Positions 50,943 through 59,879 of a stretch of DNA of 64,000 bases are shown here, piece by piece (within the stretch, counting starts at the first letter, position 1; the number at the start of each line of letters is the position of its first letter). The DNA lies in the NCBI GenBank assembly GCA_905208635.1, contig CAJLPX010000006.1, positions 1 to 64,000 on the forward strand, given 5' to 3'. Made by a program: the position numbers and the translations under genes. The DNA is from an uncultured Collinsella sp. (GTDB lineage Bacteria; Actinomycetota; Coriobacteriia; Coriobacteriales; Coriobacteriaceae). Under the pieces are notes generated by a model. That model worked only from the letters and a program-made list of their open reading frames with translations, did no database searches and was not told the DNA's origin.

Positions 50943-52637
50943 ATGGCAACTGTTGCCGCACCTATCGATGCTACGTCGACTGCCGCTTGGAAGGCGCTCG
51001 AGGCCCATCAGGAGAAGCTCGAGGCCGAGGGTATCGACCTCAAGGCCTGGTTCGCCGCCGATGCCGAGCGCGTGAACAAGCTGAGCTTTGACGCCGGTGA
51101 CCTGCACTTCGACCTGTCCAAGAACCTGGTGACCGATGAGACCGTCAAGCTGCTGTGCGATCTTGCCCGCGAGGTGAAGCTCGAGGAGCGCCGCGACGCC
51201 ATGTTCTCCGGCGAGCACATCAACACCACCGAGGACCGCGCCGTCCTGCATACCGCGCTGCGCCGTCCGGCAAGCGAGAAGGGCCAGCTTATCGTCGACG
51301 GCCAGGACGTCGTCGCCGACGTGCACGAGGTCCTCGATCGCATGTATGCCTTCGCCGAGCGCGTGCGCTCCGGTGAGTGGAAGGGCGTTACCGGCAAAAA
51401 GATCGAGCACCTGGTGTCCATCGGCATCGGCGGCTCCGATCTGGGCCCGGTCATGGCTTACGAGGCCCTGCGTCCCTATGCCGACGCCGGTATCGATTGC
51501 CGCTATATCTCCAACATCGATCCCAACGACCAGGCCGAGAAGCTCAAGGGTCTGGATCCCGAGACCACGCTCGTGATTATCGTCTCCAAGACCTTCACCA
51601 CGCTCGAGACCCTCACCAACGCCCGCGAGGTCAAGACCTGGATGCTCGAGCAGCTCAAGGCTCAGGGCGCCATCGATGGCTCCGATGAGCAGAACGCCGA
51701 GGCCGTGGCAAAGCACTTCGTTGCCGTTTCCACCGCGCTCGAAAAGGTCGAGGCCTTCGGTATCGACCCCGCCAACGCCTTCGGTTTTTGGAACTGGGTC
51801 GGCGGCCGCTATTCCGTCGACTCCGCCGTGGGTCTGTCGCTGATCGTCGTGCTCGGCCCCGAGCGCTTCCAGCAGTTCCTCGAGGGCTTCCACGCCATCG
51901 ACGAGTACTTCTGCAACACGCCGCTCGAGAACAACGCCGTCGCGCTGATGGGTCTGCTCAACGTCTGGTACGTCAACTTCTTCGGTTCCAAGAGCCACGC
52001 CGTGCTGCCGTACTGCCAGTACCTGCATCGTTTCCCGGCCTACCTGCAGCAGCTCACCATGGAGTCCAACGGCAAGCATGTCCGCTGGGACGGCAGCGCC
52101 GTGACCTCCGACACCGGTGAGATCTTCTGGGGCGAGCCCGGCACCAACGGCCAGCACGCCTTCTACCAGCTGCTGCACCAGGGCACCGTGGTGGTTCCGG
52201 CCGATTTCATCGCCTTCGCCAATACCGCCAACCCTGCGACCGACAGCGGCCAGGACGTGCACGAGCTGTTCCTGGGCAACTTCCTGGCCCAGACCAAGGC
52301 ACTCGCCTTTGGCAAGACAGCCGACGAGGTTCGTGCCGAGGGCACGCCCGAACAGATCGTCCCGGCTCGTTGCTTTGAGGGCAACCGCCCGACGACCTCG
52401 ATCTTCGGTGACACGCTGACCCCGTTCGCGCTTGGCGAGCTCATCGCCCTGTACGAGCACATTACGTTTGTCGAGGGCACGGTCTGGGGCATCGACTCCT
52501 ACGACCAGTGGGGCGTCGAGCTGGGCAAGCAGCTTGCCAAGCAGATCACCCCGGCCTTCCACGACGACGCCGCCAAGGCCGAGCAGGACGCTTCGACCCA
52601 GGCGCTCATCGAGTTCTATCGCGCTCATCGCAAGTAG
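50943..52637 (+). CDS. pgi: Glucose-6-phosphate isomerase
   Basis: It interconverts glucose-6-P and fructose-6-P. The 564 residues show SIGIGGSDLGPVMAYEAL, VSKTFTTLETLTNA, GGRYSVDSAVGL, the catalytic Glu in QQLTMESNGKHVRWDG and His/Lys near GEPGTNGQHAFYQLLHQG, and QWGVELGKQLAKQI. This is the long (E. coli-like) form. The codon bias is like the glycolytic block at 3.3-8 kb, so high expression is likely. ATG 50943 follows gaggaggactct. A strong terminator follows. Confidence 0.97.
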   Translation: MATVAAPIDATSTAAWKALEAHQEKLEAEGIDLKAWFAADAERVNKLSFDAGDLHFDLSKNLVTDETVKLLCDLAREVKLEERRDAMFSGEHINTTEDRAVLHTALRRPASEKGQLIVDGQDVVADVHEVLDRMYAFAERVRSGEWKGVTGKKIEHLVSIGIGGSDLGPVMAYEALRPYADAGIDCRYISNIDPNDQAEKLKGLDPETTLVIIVSKTFTTLETLTNAREVKTWMLEQLKAQGAIDGSDEQNAEAVAKHFVAVSTALEKVEAFGIDPANAFGFWNWVGGRYSVDSAVGLSLIVVLGPERFQQFLEGFHAIDEYFCNTPLENNAVALMGLLNVWYVNFFGSKSHAVLPYCQYLHRFPAYLQQLTMESNGKHVRWDGSAVTSDTGEIFWGEPGTNGQHAFYQLLHQGTVVVPADFIAFANTANPATDSGQDVHELFLGNFLAQTKALAFGKTADEVRAEGTPEQIVPARCFEGNRPTTSIFGDTLTPFALGELIALYEHITFVEGTVWGIDSYDQWGVELGKQLAKQITPAFHDDAAKAEQDASTQALIEFYRAHRK

Positions 52638-52666
52638 TCTTTACGGCTGAGTTGGCTTATGGCTGA

Positions 52667-52705
52667 AAGGGGCCCGTATCCGTTGGGATACGGGCCCCTT
52701 GCTAT
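52667..52705 (+). terminator. Terminator of pgi
   Basis: Perfect 14-bp stem aaggggcccgtatc/gatacgggcccctt followed by gctattt. Confidence 0.8.
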
Positions 52706-52873
52706 TTGGATAGGATGGAATGTATCGGGAGGCGCCTCGACGGGCATCGCAATCGTCGAAGGCGCGCCGTTCATGTTTGGGACAATATGACATTTTTCCC
52801 GTTGCAAACAGCGCCGCCGTGGGTGTTCTGTATGATGGCTCAGACAAGGTTGTTCAATGACAGGGAGGCATAT

Positions 52874-53716
52874 ATGGCAATCAAAGCTATCGCAATGGAT
52901 ATCGACGGTACGCTCACCAACGACCAAAAGGTCATCAGCCCGCGTACGCGCGAGAAGCTGCTCGCGACGCAGGAGTCGGGCATTAAGCTCATCTTGGCTT
53001 CGGGCCGTCCCGCATGGGGGTTGCACGCCTTGGCGCAGGAGCTCGACCTTCAAAACCATGACGGTCTGCTAGTTGCCTTTAATGGCGCGCATGTGGTCGA
53101 CGCTCAGACCGATGAGGTCCTTTTTGACCAGGCCATGCCGGCTGACGAGCTGCACCGTCTGATTGATCATCTGCGCAATTTCGACGTGATCCCTATGATT
53201 TCGCTCGGTCGCGATTTGCACGTCGAGGACTCGTACCATTGCATGATCACGCTGCCTGACGGCTCGCAGAAAAACATCGTCAAATACGAGCGCGATGCCT
53301 GCGACCTTAAGATCCGCGAGGTCGAGAGCTTGCATGAGGTCGTGGACACTTATCCCGTAGACAAGCTGCTGACGGCAGGCAACCCGGCCTACCTGCAAGC
53401 GCATTACGAGGAGATGTATGCGCCCTTTAAGCAGACGCTTTCGGGCATGTTTACGGCCGACTGGTACTTTGAGTACACGGCGCCCGGTATCGACAAGGCC
53501 CGTGCGCTTGAGGGTGCCCTGCTCAAGCTCGGCATCGATGCCAGCGAGGTCGTCTCGTTTGGCGACGGCCAGAACGACAAGTCCATGATTGAGTGGGCCG
53601 GCACCGGTGTTGCCATGGGCAACGCCGTCGATGAGGTTAAGGCAGTTGCCCAGATGGTAACCGCCAATAACAACGAAGACGGTATTGCAGTGGCGCTGGA
53701 TAAGCTGCTGGGTTAG
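52874..53716 (+). CDS. HAD-superfamily (Cof-type) phosphatase
   Basis: A 280-residue type IIB HAD phosphatase: AMDIDGTLTNDQK nucleophile motif, ASGRPAWGLHAL, GIDKARALEGAL with the Lys, and SFGDGQNDKSMIEWAGTGVAMGNA. Likely acts on a sugar phosphate or flavin precursor. ATG 52874 follows cagggaggcatat. Confidence 0.93.
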   Translation: MAIKAIAMDIDGTLTNDQKVISPRTREKLLATQESGIKLILASGRPAWGLHALAQELDLQNHDGLLVAFNGAHVVDAQTDEVLFDQAMPADELHRLIDHLRNFDVIPMISLGRDLHVEDSYHCMITLPDGSQKNIVKYERDACDLKIREVESLHEVVDTYPVDKLLTAGNPAYLQAHYEEMYAPFKQTLSGMFTADWYFEYTAPGIDKARALEGALLKLGIDASEVVSFGDGQNDKSMIEWAGTGVAMGNAVDEVKAVAQMVTANNNEDGIAVALDKLLG

Positions 53717-53739
53717 AATCGCCGATTAATGCATGGTTT

Positions 53740-53766
53740 GGGCGCCTGCTTGCGGGCGCCCTTTTG
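53740..53766 (+). terminator. Terminator between the two HAD genes
   Basis: gggcgcc-tgcttgc-gggcgccc stem followed by TTTTG. Confidence 0.85.
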
Positions 53767-53780
53767 TTAGGGAGGGTGCC

Positions 53781-54440
53781 GTGTCCGCATTTCCGTTCGA
53801 CGCCGTTATCTTTGACATGGACGGTGTCATTGTCGATACCGAGTATTACTACCTGGGCGAGACTGCCGCGTTTGCCAAGGAGCTTGGGCTTAACCTGACT
53901 CAAGAGGAGTTGAATGGGCAAGTCGGTACCTCGCATCAGTTCTTCCTGCATATGCTGGTCGATTGGTTTGAGCGCGCCGGTAAGGGGCATTTCACTGGCG
54001 AGGAAGCGTTGGCCCGTTGGGACGAGTGGGCGCATAAGCGTCCGCGCGACTATCAGGCTTTGATTAACCCAGGCGCCGTGGATACGATTCGAGAGCTGCC
54101 GCGCCGTGGCGTTCGCGTGGCGCTTGCCAGCTCGTCTCCCATGGATAGCATCGAGGAAGTGCTCAACGCGTGCGGGCTGTCGGATGCCTTTGAGTATGTG
54201 GTGAGCGGCGAGCAGTTTAAGGAGAGTAAGCCCGAGCCCGACATCTACCTGCATGCGCTGGACCTGCTGGGGCTGCCCGCGAATCGCTGCTGCTGCGTTG
54301 AGGATTCGGTGCCTGGCATCACTGCCGGCAAGCGAGCCGGCCTGACAGTCATTGCCAAGCGCGAGGAGCGCTTTGGCTTTAGCCAGGATGCCGCGGACAA
54401 GATTATCGACCAGCTGCCCGAGCTGCTTGAGCTTTCTTAG
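53781..54440 (+). CDS. HAD-superfamily hydrolase, beta-phosphoglucomutase-like
   Basis: A 219-residue subfamily IA HAD protein: AVIFDMDGVIVDTEYYY carries both catalytic Asp, then LASSSPMDSIEEVL, FKESKPEPDIYLHAL with the Lys, and CCVEDSVPGITAGKRAGL. These match beta-phosphoglucomutase and broad sugar-phosphate phosphatases. GTG 53781 follows agggagggtgcc. Specificity cannot be read. Confidence 0.9.
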   Translation: MSAFPFDAVIFDMDGVIVDTEYYYLGETAAFAKELGLNLTQEELNGQVGTSHQFFLHMLVDWFERAGKGHFTGEEALARWDEWAHKRPRDYQALINPGAVDTIRELPRRGVRVALASSSPMDSIEEVLNACGLSDAFEYVVSGEQFKESKPEPDIYLHALDLLGLPANRCCCVEDSVPGITAGKRAGLTVIAKREERFGFSQDAADKIIDQLPELLELS

Positions 54441-54469
54441 GGGGTCTGTTGGAGGCTCTTTAGGGGTTC

Positions 54470-54699
54470 GTGGACAAAAAATGCCAAATATGAGTACTGT
54501 CACTAATTTAGTAACAGGGAAATTATGCTTTTAAGGCCCTGGTTGAGCGCCTGGGGGCGATTATAACCTGTTAAATATGGCTTTAGCCATGCTAAAACGC
54601 CTTGATAATGAACAGCTGTACATTATCAAGGCGTTCTTTTGTCACAATATAATGCTACTAGCTTTGCAGCAGTACTCATATTTGGCGTTTTTTGCCCAC
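54470..54699. repeat. 230-bp element with 30-bp terminal inverted repeats
   Basis: Bases 54470-54499 (gtggacaaaaaatgcc...) pair with 54670-54699 at 29 of 30 positions, one of them G-U. Nested inside are taacagg/cctgtta (about 54512-54573), atggct-tt-agccat, and a perfect 13-bp hairpin cgccttgataatg/cattatcaaggcg (54598-54633) followed by ttctttt. The AT content is higher than around it. No ORF. Confidence 0.8.
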
Positions 54700-54704
54700 C
54701 GGGG

Positions 54705-55487
54705 TCAGTTGAAGTCAAATATGGAGTGCGAATTTCCTAAAACGGTTGATTCGACGCTCTCCTCGGCGCAGGTTTTAAGTTCGGCGATGTGCAGGGAGGC
54801 GCTTTTTAGCGATGTGATGAGCTGTCGCGCGCTTGCATCTGCTTGCGGTTCGGCTGGAGCGTCGGTTTCGAGCAGTAGACGGTCGAGTGGAATCTGTCGG
54901 GCGTATTCACGACCGCGCTTGGTAGCGAGCATCCGCTCGTTCACGGAAAAATAGCAGCCTGCGTTTCGCGTACGGACGAACTCGTTCGAGGTGCCGCTAA
55001 ACCAGTGAAAGATGATGGCGGGGGAGTTGGGGCTTGGGGTGAGTAATCCATATGACTCAAGGGCGTCCAGTACGGTTCCTGCTGAACGAACAGCGTGAAT
55101 TGATATCACGCGCCCGGCGAGAGGGTGCTGCACGAGTGCATCGCAGAGACGGTCAAGTGCCTGTATTTGAAGCGGTTCGCTTCCGGCAAAGCGCGCAGAA
55201 AAGTCGAGTCCTACCTCGCCGATATAGCGCTCTTGGTCAGCAACTTCGCAAAGCAGATTGACTTCGGCAGGACCGCAGCGGCCGTCGGCGAGCCACCAGG
55301 GATGGAGGCCGGCGCCCGCGATAATGTTTGGGTATCGGCTGGCCCGCTTTTTTGCTGCCGCGAAGTCGCGTGGGTCGACCCCGCAGTCAAAGAGCCCCAG
55401 ACCCAACGCCGCCGACTCACTGGCTGCAGCATCGGGGCTGAGCATCAAATCAAGATGACAATGCGTGTCAAAGAATCGCGGTTCCAT
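54705..55487 (-). CDS. TatD-family metal-dependent hydrolase
   Basis: A 260-residue TatD-type deoxyribonuclease-like protein. Metal ligands: FFDTHCHLDLM at the N-terminus, the Glu in YIGEVGLDFSARF, ISIHAVRSAG and IIFHWFSGT for His, and the Asp in LLLETDAPAEPQ. Spacing and length fit the family. ATG 55487 lies 15 bases before the end of the upstream TcdA gene is passed, so the two are co-transcribed. The stop codon is five bases from the end of the 230-bp palindromic element. Confidence 0.9.
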   Translation of the reverse strand: MEPRFFDTHCHLDLMLSPDAAASESAALGLGLFDCGVDPRDFAAAKKRASRYPNIIAGAGLHPWWLADGRCGPAEVNLLCEVADQERYIGEVGLDFSARFAGSEPLQIQALDRLCDALVQHPLAGRVISIHAVRSAGTVLDALESYGLLTPSPNSPAIIFHWFSGTSNEFVRTRNAGCYFSVNERMLATKRGREYARQIPLDRLLLETDAPAEPQADASARQLITSLKSASLHIAELKTCAEESVESTVLGNSHSIFDFN

Positions 55488-55501
55488 CGCAGGACATCCT
55501 G

Positions 55502-56299
55502 CTAGTCCAAGCGCTGGCCATCGGCGCGCACGCGCTCGCACCCGCGCCCGCTGATCTGGCGGATAACCTCGCCGGCAATCATCTGACCCATGATGGGCGG
55601 CATAAAACTGGCAGTTCCCAGCTCGGTGCGCTCGTGGATGTTGGAAGGGTCGCGGGGTTGGGTTTTAACCGATTCCTCGCAGCTAAACAGCACGTGCAGG
55701 CTCTTGATTCCGCGCTTCTTGCATTCTTTGCGCATAATGCGGCTCATGGGGTCACGTACCGTATCGAAAATGTCGGCAAATCGGAGGCACTCGGGATGGA
55801 GTTTGTTGGCCCCGCCCATGGAGCTAACCAAACGGATGTCGTGGTCCTGAGCATATTTGGCAATGGTGAGCTTGGCCGAGATGGTGTCGATGGCGTCGAT
55901 GACGTAGTCAAGTTTGCCGTCCGTCTGCTCCAAAACGCTCGCGAAAAACTCGTCGATGTTGTCGCTCAGCAGGTATTCGGTACGCTTGATGACGGTAGCG
56001 GCTGGATTGATGTCGTGGATCATGGCTTCCATAACATCGATCTTGCGCTTGCCGATGGTGCTGTGAAAGGCGATGGCCTGGCGATTGATATTGCTGGGCG
56101 CGATGATGTCCTTGTCCAGAATGACGAAATGACCGATGCCGCCGCGGGCGAGTGCCTCGCAGCAATTGGAGCCCACGCCACCGCAGCCGAGCACCAGCAC
56201 TGTGGAGTTGGCGAGCTTATCGAGTGCCTCGCGGCCCATGATGATCTCGAGCTTGGTGTCGCGTGTCTCGTTGGGAGTTGCGGCTGCGGTTTCGGTCAT
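55502..56299 (-). CDS. tcdA: tRNA threonylcarbamoyladenosine dehydratase
   Basis: An E1-like ThiF-family enzyme of 265 residues that cyclises t6A37 to ct6A in tRNA. The ATP loop is VLVLGCGGVGSNCCEALARGGIG, followed by ILDKDIIAPSNINRQ with the conserved Asp and Asn-Arg, VIDAIDTISAKL, and VSSMGGANKLHPECLRFADI typical of TcdA/CsdL. The start is set at ATG 56299, five bases after ggagga; the ATG at 56305 is within that site. Confidence 0.9.
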   Translation of the reverse strand: MTETAAATPNETRDTKLEIIMGREALDKLANSTVLVLGCGGVGSNCCEALARGGIGHFVILDKDIIAPSNINRQAIAFHSTIGKRKIDVMEAMIHDINPAATVIKRTEYLLSDNIDEFFASVLEQTDGKLDYVIDAIDTISAKLTIAKYAQDHDIRLVSSMGGANKLHPECLRFADIFDTVRDPMSRIMRKECKKRGIKSLHVLFSCEESVKTQPRDPSNIHERTELGTASFMPPIMGQMIAGEVIRQISGRGCERVRADGQRLD

Positions 56300-56506
56300 A
56301 GACATCCTCCGATGGGGAAGCGAATCGTGTTTTAGCTATCGCCATTATAGGTATTATCGCGATTCCATTTGAGCCCTAGGGGCTTGTTGAAATGAGGCAG
56401 TGATTCGCATAAGATGAAGCAGATGGCACCCGTTGCAGCGGGTTGGCCAACTCCCAAACACGTTTGTAGCGTGAGAAGTGGCCGTCTTCGCATTACGCGG
56501 GGGCGG

Positions 56507-56593
56507 CTATTTCATTCGACCTCCAATGTGGATGCCGAGCTCCACAGCCGCGATTACAAGCAACAACAACGTCAGGACATCGTTAATACTCAT
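56507..56593 (-). CDS. 28-residue hydrophobic peptide (holin-like/type I toxin-like)
   Basis: A tiny ORF starting MSINDVLTLLLLVIAAVE and ending HIGGRMK. A strong site, aagaaggagatggact, precedes its ATG. One helix spans nearly the whole peptide. The N-terminal pattern resembles short holin-like toxins of Gram-positive bacteria, but similarity is based on a few positions only. It stands alone between tcdA and the arsR-like gene, in a spacer of 460 bases with no other gene. An antisense RNA on the plus strand would support a type I toxin-antitoxin pair; none can be proven from sequence. Confidence 0.5.
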   Translation of the reverse strand: MSINDVLTLLLLVIAAVELGIHIGGRMK

Positions 56594-56688
56594 AGTCCAT
56601 CTCCTTCTTGGGAAGAGGGAGCTGGCCCATCTGCTTCTGGACCCATTGTATCTAAAAACGAACGAATGTTCTATACATAACATTGCTA

Positions 56689-56726
56689 TTAGATAATTAG
56701 ACAAACATCTAAATAACGAGTATAGT
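56689..56726 (+). promoter_or_regulatory. Promoter/operator of the sdpR/sdpI-like pair
   Basis: Inverted repeat ttagat-N12-atctaa (56689-56712) overlaps -35 TTAGAC (56697-56702); -10 TATAGT (56721-56726) is 18 bases away. This is a typical place for an ArsR-family autorepressor. Confidence 0.65.
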
Positions 56727-56760
56727 GTGCACGTCGCGAGAGATAGCGAGAGGAGGTTCT

Positions 56761-57039
56761 ATGCCGGGAGAAGGTTTTAAGGCGCTGGCGGATCCAACGC
56801 GACGGCGCATTTTGGAGTTGCTGCGCGAGGGCAATTGCACGGCGGGGGAGCTTGCCGAGCATTTCGATATCAGTAAGCCGTCGCTGAGCCATCACTTGGC
56901 GACGCTCAAAAACGCCGGGTTGGTGACCGATGAACGTCATGGCCAAAACATCGTTTACAGCTTAAACACCACCGTCATGCAGGACTTGATCGGTTGGTTT
57001 ATGGGCTTTACAAACACGGAAGGTGATAAGGATGAATAA
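56761..57039 (+). CDS. ArsR-family regulator, SdpR-like
   Basis: A 92-residue winged-helix repressor: FKALADPTRRRILELLREGNCTAGELAEHF, then the recognition helix SKPSLSHHLATLKNAGLV and the wing DERHGQNIVYSLN. It lacks the metal-binding Cys motif of ArsR/SmtB proper, as SdpR does. ATG 56761 follows gagaggaggttct. The stop overlaps the start of the sdpI-like gene by eight bases (ATGAATAA). Confidence 0.9.
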   Translation: MPGEGFKALADPTRRRILELLREGNCTAGELAEHFDISKPSLSHHLATLKNAGLVTDERHGQNIVYSLNTTVMQDLIGWFMGFTNTEGDKDE

Positions 57040-57736
57040 CGAAAACAAGGGCATTCACCCCACGGGGGTATCGTCGCGCGTGTGGATTGCGCTGGTCGTT
57101 CTGTGCGTCGCCAATGTCGTAGCGCACCTCATGGTGATGCCGAGCTTGCCTGCGCAGATTCCCACGCACTGGGGCGCGAACGGCGCCGTCGACGGTTGGG
57201 GTCCTAGCTGGATGGCCTCCGCGCTCGGCGTGCTGCCTCTGGTGCTTCTCGCAATGTTTTGCGTGGTGCCGCGCATCGATCCCAAAGGTGAGGCATATCG
57301 AACCTCGGGTAAGTTCTATCAGGGCTTCGTTATCGCCTTCACGCTGCTCATGTGTGCCATAAGCTGGCTGGGGGAGCTAACGGTGTGGGGCATCGTGCCG
57401 GTGGTAGGAACGGTCAATTTGCTGGTATCAGGCGCTATCGGCTTGCTCTTTATTGGTATGGGCAACTACTTACCGCGCGTAAAGCAGAACTACACGCTCG
57501 GTATCAAGACGCCCTGGGCGCTTGCCGATCCCGAGAACTGGCGCCGTACGCAGCGTTTTGGCGGTGCCTGCTTTATGGTGCTGGGCGTTGGCCTGATTGT
57601 GATGGGCGTGGCGGGTAGCGTGCTTTCGAGTGAAGTCGTCGCCGCGGTGATTGCGGTTCTGGCGTTTGGTTCAGCTGGAGCTGCCTACGTCTATTCGTAT
57701 CTGCTGTGGCGCAAATCGCAGCGAGCCGCTCGTTAA
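57032..57736 (+). CDS. SdpI-family membrane protein
   Basis: A 234-residue protein with about six hydrophobic helices. The N-terminal DUF1648 part has MPSLPAQIPTHWGANGAVDGWG, and the SdpI core has NYTLGIKTPWALADPENWRRTQRFGG. In Bacillus, SdpI gives immunity to the SdpC toxin and controls SdpR by holding it at the membrane; here the ArsR-type gene is directly upstream, so the same sensing pair is likely. No sdpABC toxin genes are present, so it may respond to toxins of neighbours. Confidence 0.88.
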   Translation: MNNENKGIHPTGVSSRVWIALVVLCVANVVAHLMVMPSLPAQIPTHWGANGAVDGWGPSWMASALGVLPLVLLAMFCVVPRIDPKGEAYRTSGKFYQGFVIAFTLLMCAISWLGELTVWGIVPVVGTVNLLVSGAIGLLFIGMGNYLPRVKQNYTLGIKTPWALADPENWRRTQRFGGACFMVLGVGLIVMGVAGSVLSSEVVAAVIAVLAFGSAGAAYVYSYLLWRKSQRAAR

Positions 57737-57801
57737 GGTTGCGGAAAACTAGCGTACGCAGTTCATAGTATGTTCCGGGGGACTTTTCCCAGGTAGTATT
57801 A

Positions 57802-57828
57802 GGGGTGTGGGCAACCATGCCCCTTTTT
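57802..57828 (+). terminator. Terminator after the sdpI-like gene
   Basis: ggggtgtgg-gcaa-ccatgcccc: nine pairs with G-U wobbles and a GNRA loop, followed by TTTTTC. Confidence 0.8.
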
Positions 57829-57919
57829 CGTTAAGTTTCAGAGCTGGTTTCCTCATTGCGTTTCCACTAAAGCGAAACAAGAATAGGGAAACAGCAGGTA
57901 GAAAGGATAAAGCAGGCAA

Positions 57920-59599
57920 ATGGCAGAGTTTATCTACCAGATGTATCAGGCTCGCAAGGCCCATGGCGACAAGGTAATCCTTGACGACGTGACTCTGAGT
58001 TTCTACCCTGGCGCCAAGATCGGCGTTGTGGGTCCCAACGGCATGGGTAAGTCGACCCTGCTCAAGATCATGGCCGGTATCGAGGAGGTCTCCAACGGCG
58101 ATGCCAGGCTCACCCCCGGCTACACCGTGGGCATCCTGCAGCAGGAGCCGCCGCTCGATGACGACAAGACCGTCATCGAGAACGTGCGCATGGCGTTTGG
58201 CGATATGATCGCCAAGGTCGATCGCTTCAATAAGATTGGCGAGGAGATGTGCGACCCGGATTGCGATATGGACGCCCTCATGGCCGAGATGGGCAAGCTC
58301 CAGGACGAGATCGACGCCGCCGACGGCTGGGATATCGATTCCAAGCTCGGCCAGGCCATGGATGCCCTGCAGCTGCCCGATTCCGACATGCCGGTTAACG
58401 TGCTTTCCGGCGGCGAGCGCCGCCGCGTGGCCCTGTGCAAGCTGCTGCTCGAGGCTCCCGACCTGCTGCTGCTCGACGAGCCCACGAACCACCTGGACGC
58501 CGAGTCGATCCTGTGGCTCGAGCATTTCCTGCACAACTACCAGGGCGCCGTTCTGGCTGTCACACACGATCGCTACTTCCTGGATAACGTTGCCGAGTGG
58601 ATCTGCGAGGTCGACCGCGGCCACCTTTATCCCTACAAGGGCAACTACTCCACGTATCTGGAGACCAAGGCCGCCCGTATCGAGGCGCAGGGCAACCGCG
58701 ATGCCAAGCTTGCCAAGCGCATGGAGGCCGAGCTCGAGTGGGTACGCAGCTCGCCCAAGGCTCGTCTGGCCAAGAACAAGGCCCGTCTGGCTCGCTACGA
58801 GGAGATGGAGGCCGAGGCCCGCGCCAGCCAGAAGCTCGACTGGACCGACATCCGCATCCCCGTGGGCCCGCGTCTGGGCAACAAGGTGCTCGAGGCCCAT
58901 CATCTGCACAAGGAGTTCGATGGCCGCGTGCTCATCGACGACCTTTCGTTCACCCTGCCGCGCAACGGCATCGTGGGCGTCATCGGCCCCAACGGTGTCG
59001 GTAAGACCACGCTGTTCAAGACGATTGTGGGTCTGGAGCAGCTGACTTCGGGCGAGCTCGAGGTGGGCGAGACCGTCAAGATTTCTTACGTCGACCAGAA
59101 CCGTTCCGGCATCGACCCCGATAAGAACCTGTGGGAGGTCGTCTCGGACGGCCTGGACCACATGATGGTCGGCGAGACCGAGGTTCCGAGCCGTGCTTAT
59201 GTGGCGAGCTTTGGCTTTAAGGGCCAGGACCAGCAGAAGCGCGCTGGCGTACTCTCCGGTGGCGAGCGCAACCGTCTGAACTTGGCGCTTACGCTCAAGC
59301 AGGGCGGCAACCTGCTGCTCCTGGACGAGCCCACGAACGACCTCGACGTCGAGACGCTGTCCTCGCTCGAGGCGGCGCTGCTCGAGTTCCCGGGCTGCTC
59401 GGTGGTCATTAGCCACGACCGTATGTTCCTGGACCGCGTTGCCACGCACATTTTGGCGTGGGAGGGCACCGACGAGAATCCGGGCAACTGGTATTGGTTC
59501 GAGGGCAACTTCGAGGCCTATCAGGCCAACCGCATCGAGCGCCTGGGCGAGGACGCAGCCCAGCCGCATCGTATTCACCGCAAGCTCACGCGTGACTAG
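57920..59599 (+). CDS. ettA: Energy-dependent translational throttle protein EttA (ABC-F)
   Basis: A ribosome-associated ABC-F protein of 559 residues that gates early elongation according to ATP/ADP in E. coli. Two ABC domains: GPNGMGKST with LSGGERRRVALCKLLL and LLLLDEPTNHLDAESI, and GPNGVGKTT with LSGGERNRLNLALTL and LDEPTNDLDVETL. The EttA arm insert and the linker ELEWVRSSPKARLAKNKARL are recognisable, which separates it from Uup and antibiotic-resistance ABC-F proteins. ATG 57920 follows gaaaggataaagcaggcaa. Confidence 0.95.
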   Translation: MAEFIYQMYQARKAHGDKVILDDVTLSFYPGAKIGVVGPNGMGKSTLLKIMAGIEEVSNGDARLTPGYTVGILQQEPPLDDDKTVIENVRMAFGDMIAKVDRFNKIGEEMCDPDCDMDALMAEMGKLQDEIDAADGWDIDSKLGQAMDALQLPDSDMPVNVLSGGERRRVALCKLLLEAPDLLLLDEPTNHLDAESILWLEHFLHNYQGAVLAVTHDRYFLDNVAEWICEVDRGHLYPYKGNYSTYLETKAARIEAQGNRDAKLAKRMEAELEWVRSSPKARLAKNKARLARYEEMEAEARASQKLDWTDIRIPVGPRLGNKVLEAHHLHKEFDGRVLIDDLSFTLPRNGIVGVIGPNGVGKTTLFKTIVGLEQLTSGELEVGETVKISYVDQNRSGIDPDKNLWEVVSDGLDHMMVGETEVPSRAYVASFGFKGQDQQKRAGVLSGGERNRLNLALTLKQGGNLLLLDEPTNDLDVETLSSLEAALLEFPGCSVVISHDRMFLDRVATHILAWEGTDENPGNWYWFEGNFEAYQANRIERLGEDAAQPHRIHRKLTRD

Positions 59600-59610
59600 T
59601 AGCAAGTAGA

Positions 59611-59637
59611 AAGGCCGCCAGCAAGGGCGGCCTTTCT
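59611..59637 (+). terminator. Terminator of ettA
   Basis: aaggccgcc-agcaa-gggcggcctt stem followed by tcttgt. Confidence 0.85.
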
Positions 59638-59879
59638 TGTAGCAATTGCACTGCAGTTATGCCCTGGCTGCTGGTTTGATTCATAATCAAAGTCATCTCT
59701 TTGGGATTAAAGCCCGTTTTTGCTATGAGTGATTTTCTAATTCCGTTTAAAACGTAAAGACGTATTGGGTTACAAGGACATAAGCAAATCGAATTGAAAT
59801 ATAACCAGTGCTGTAACGTTACAAAAAAGGTTATAGAATAGGAGTATCTTATAAGTCGCTCCTCTAGAAAGAAGAACAT

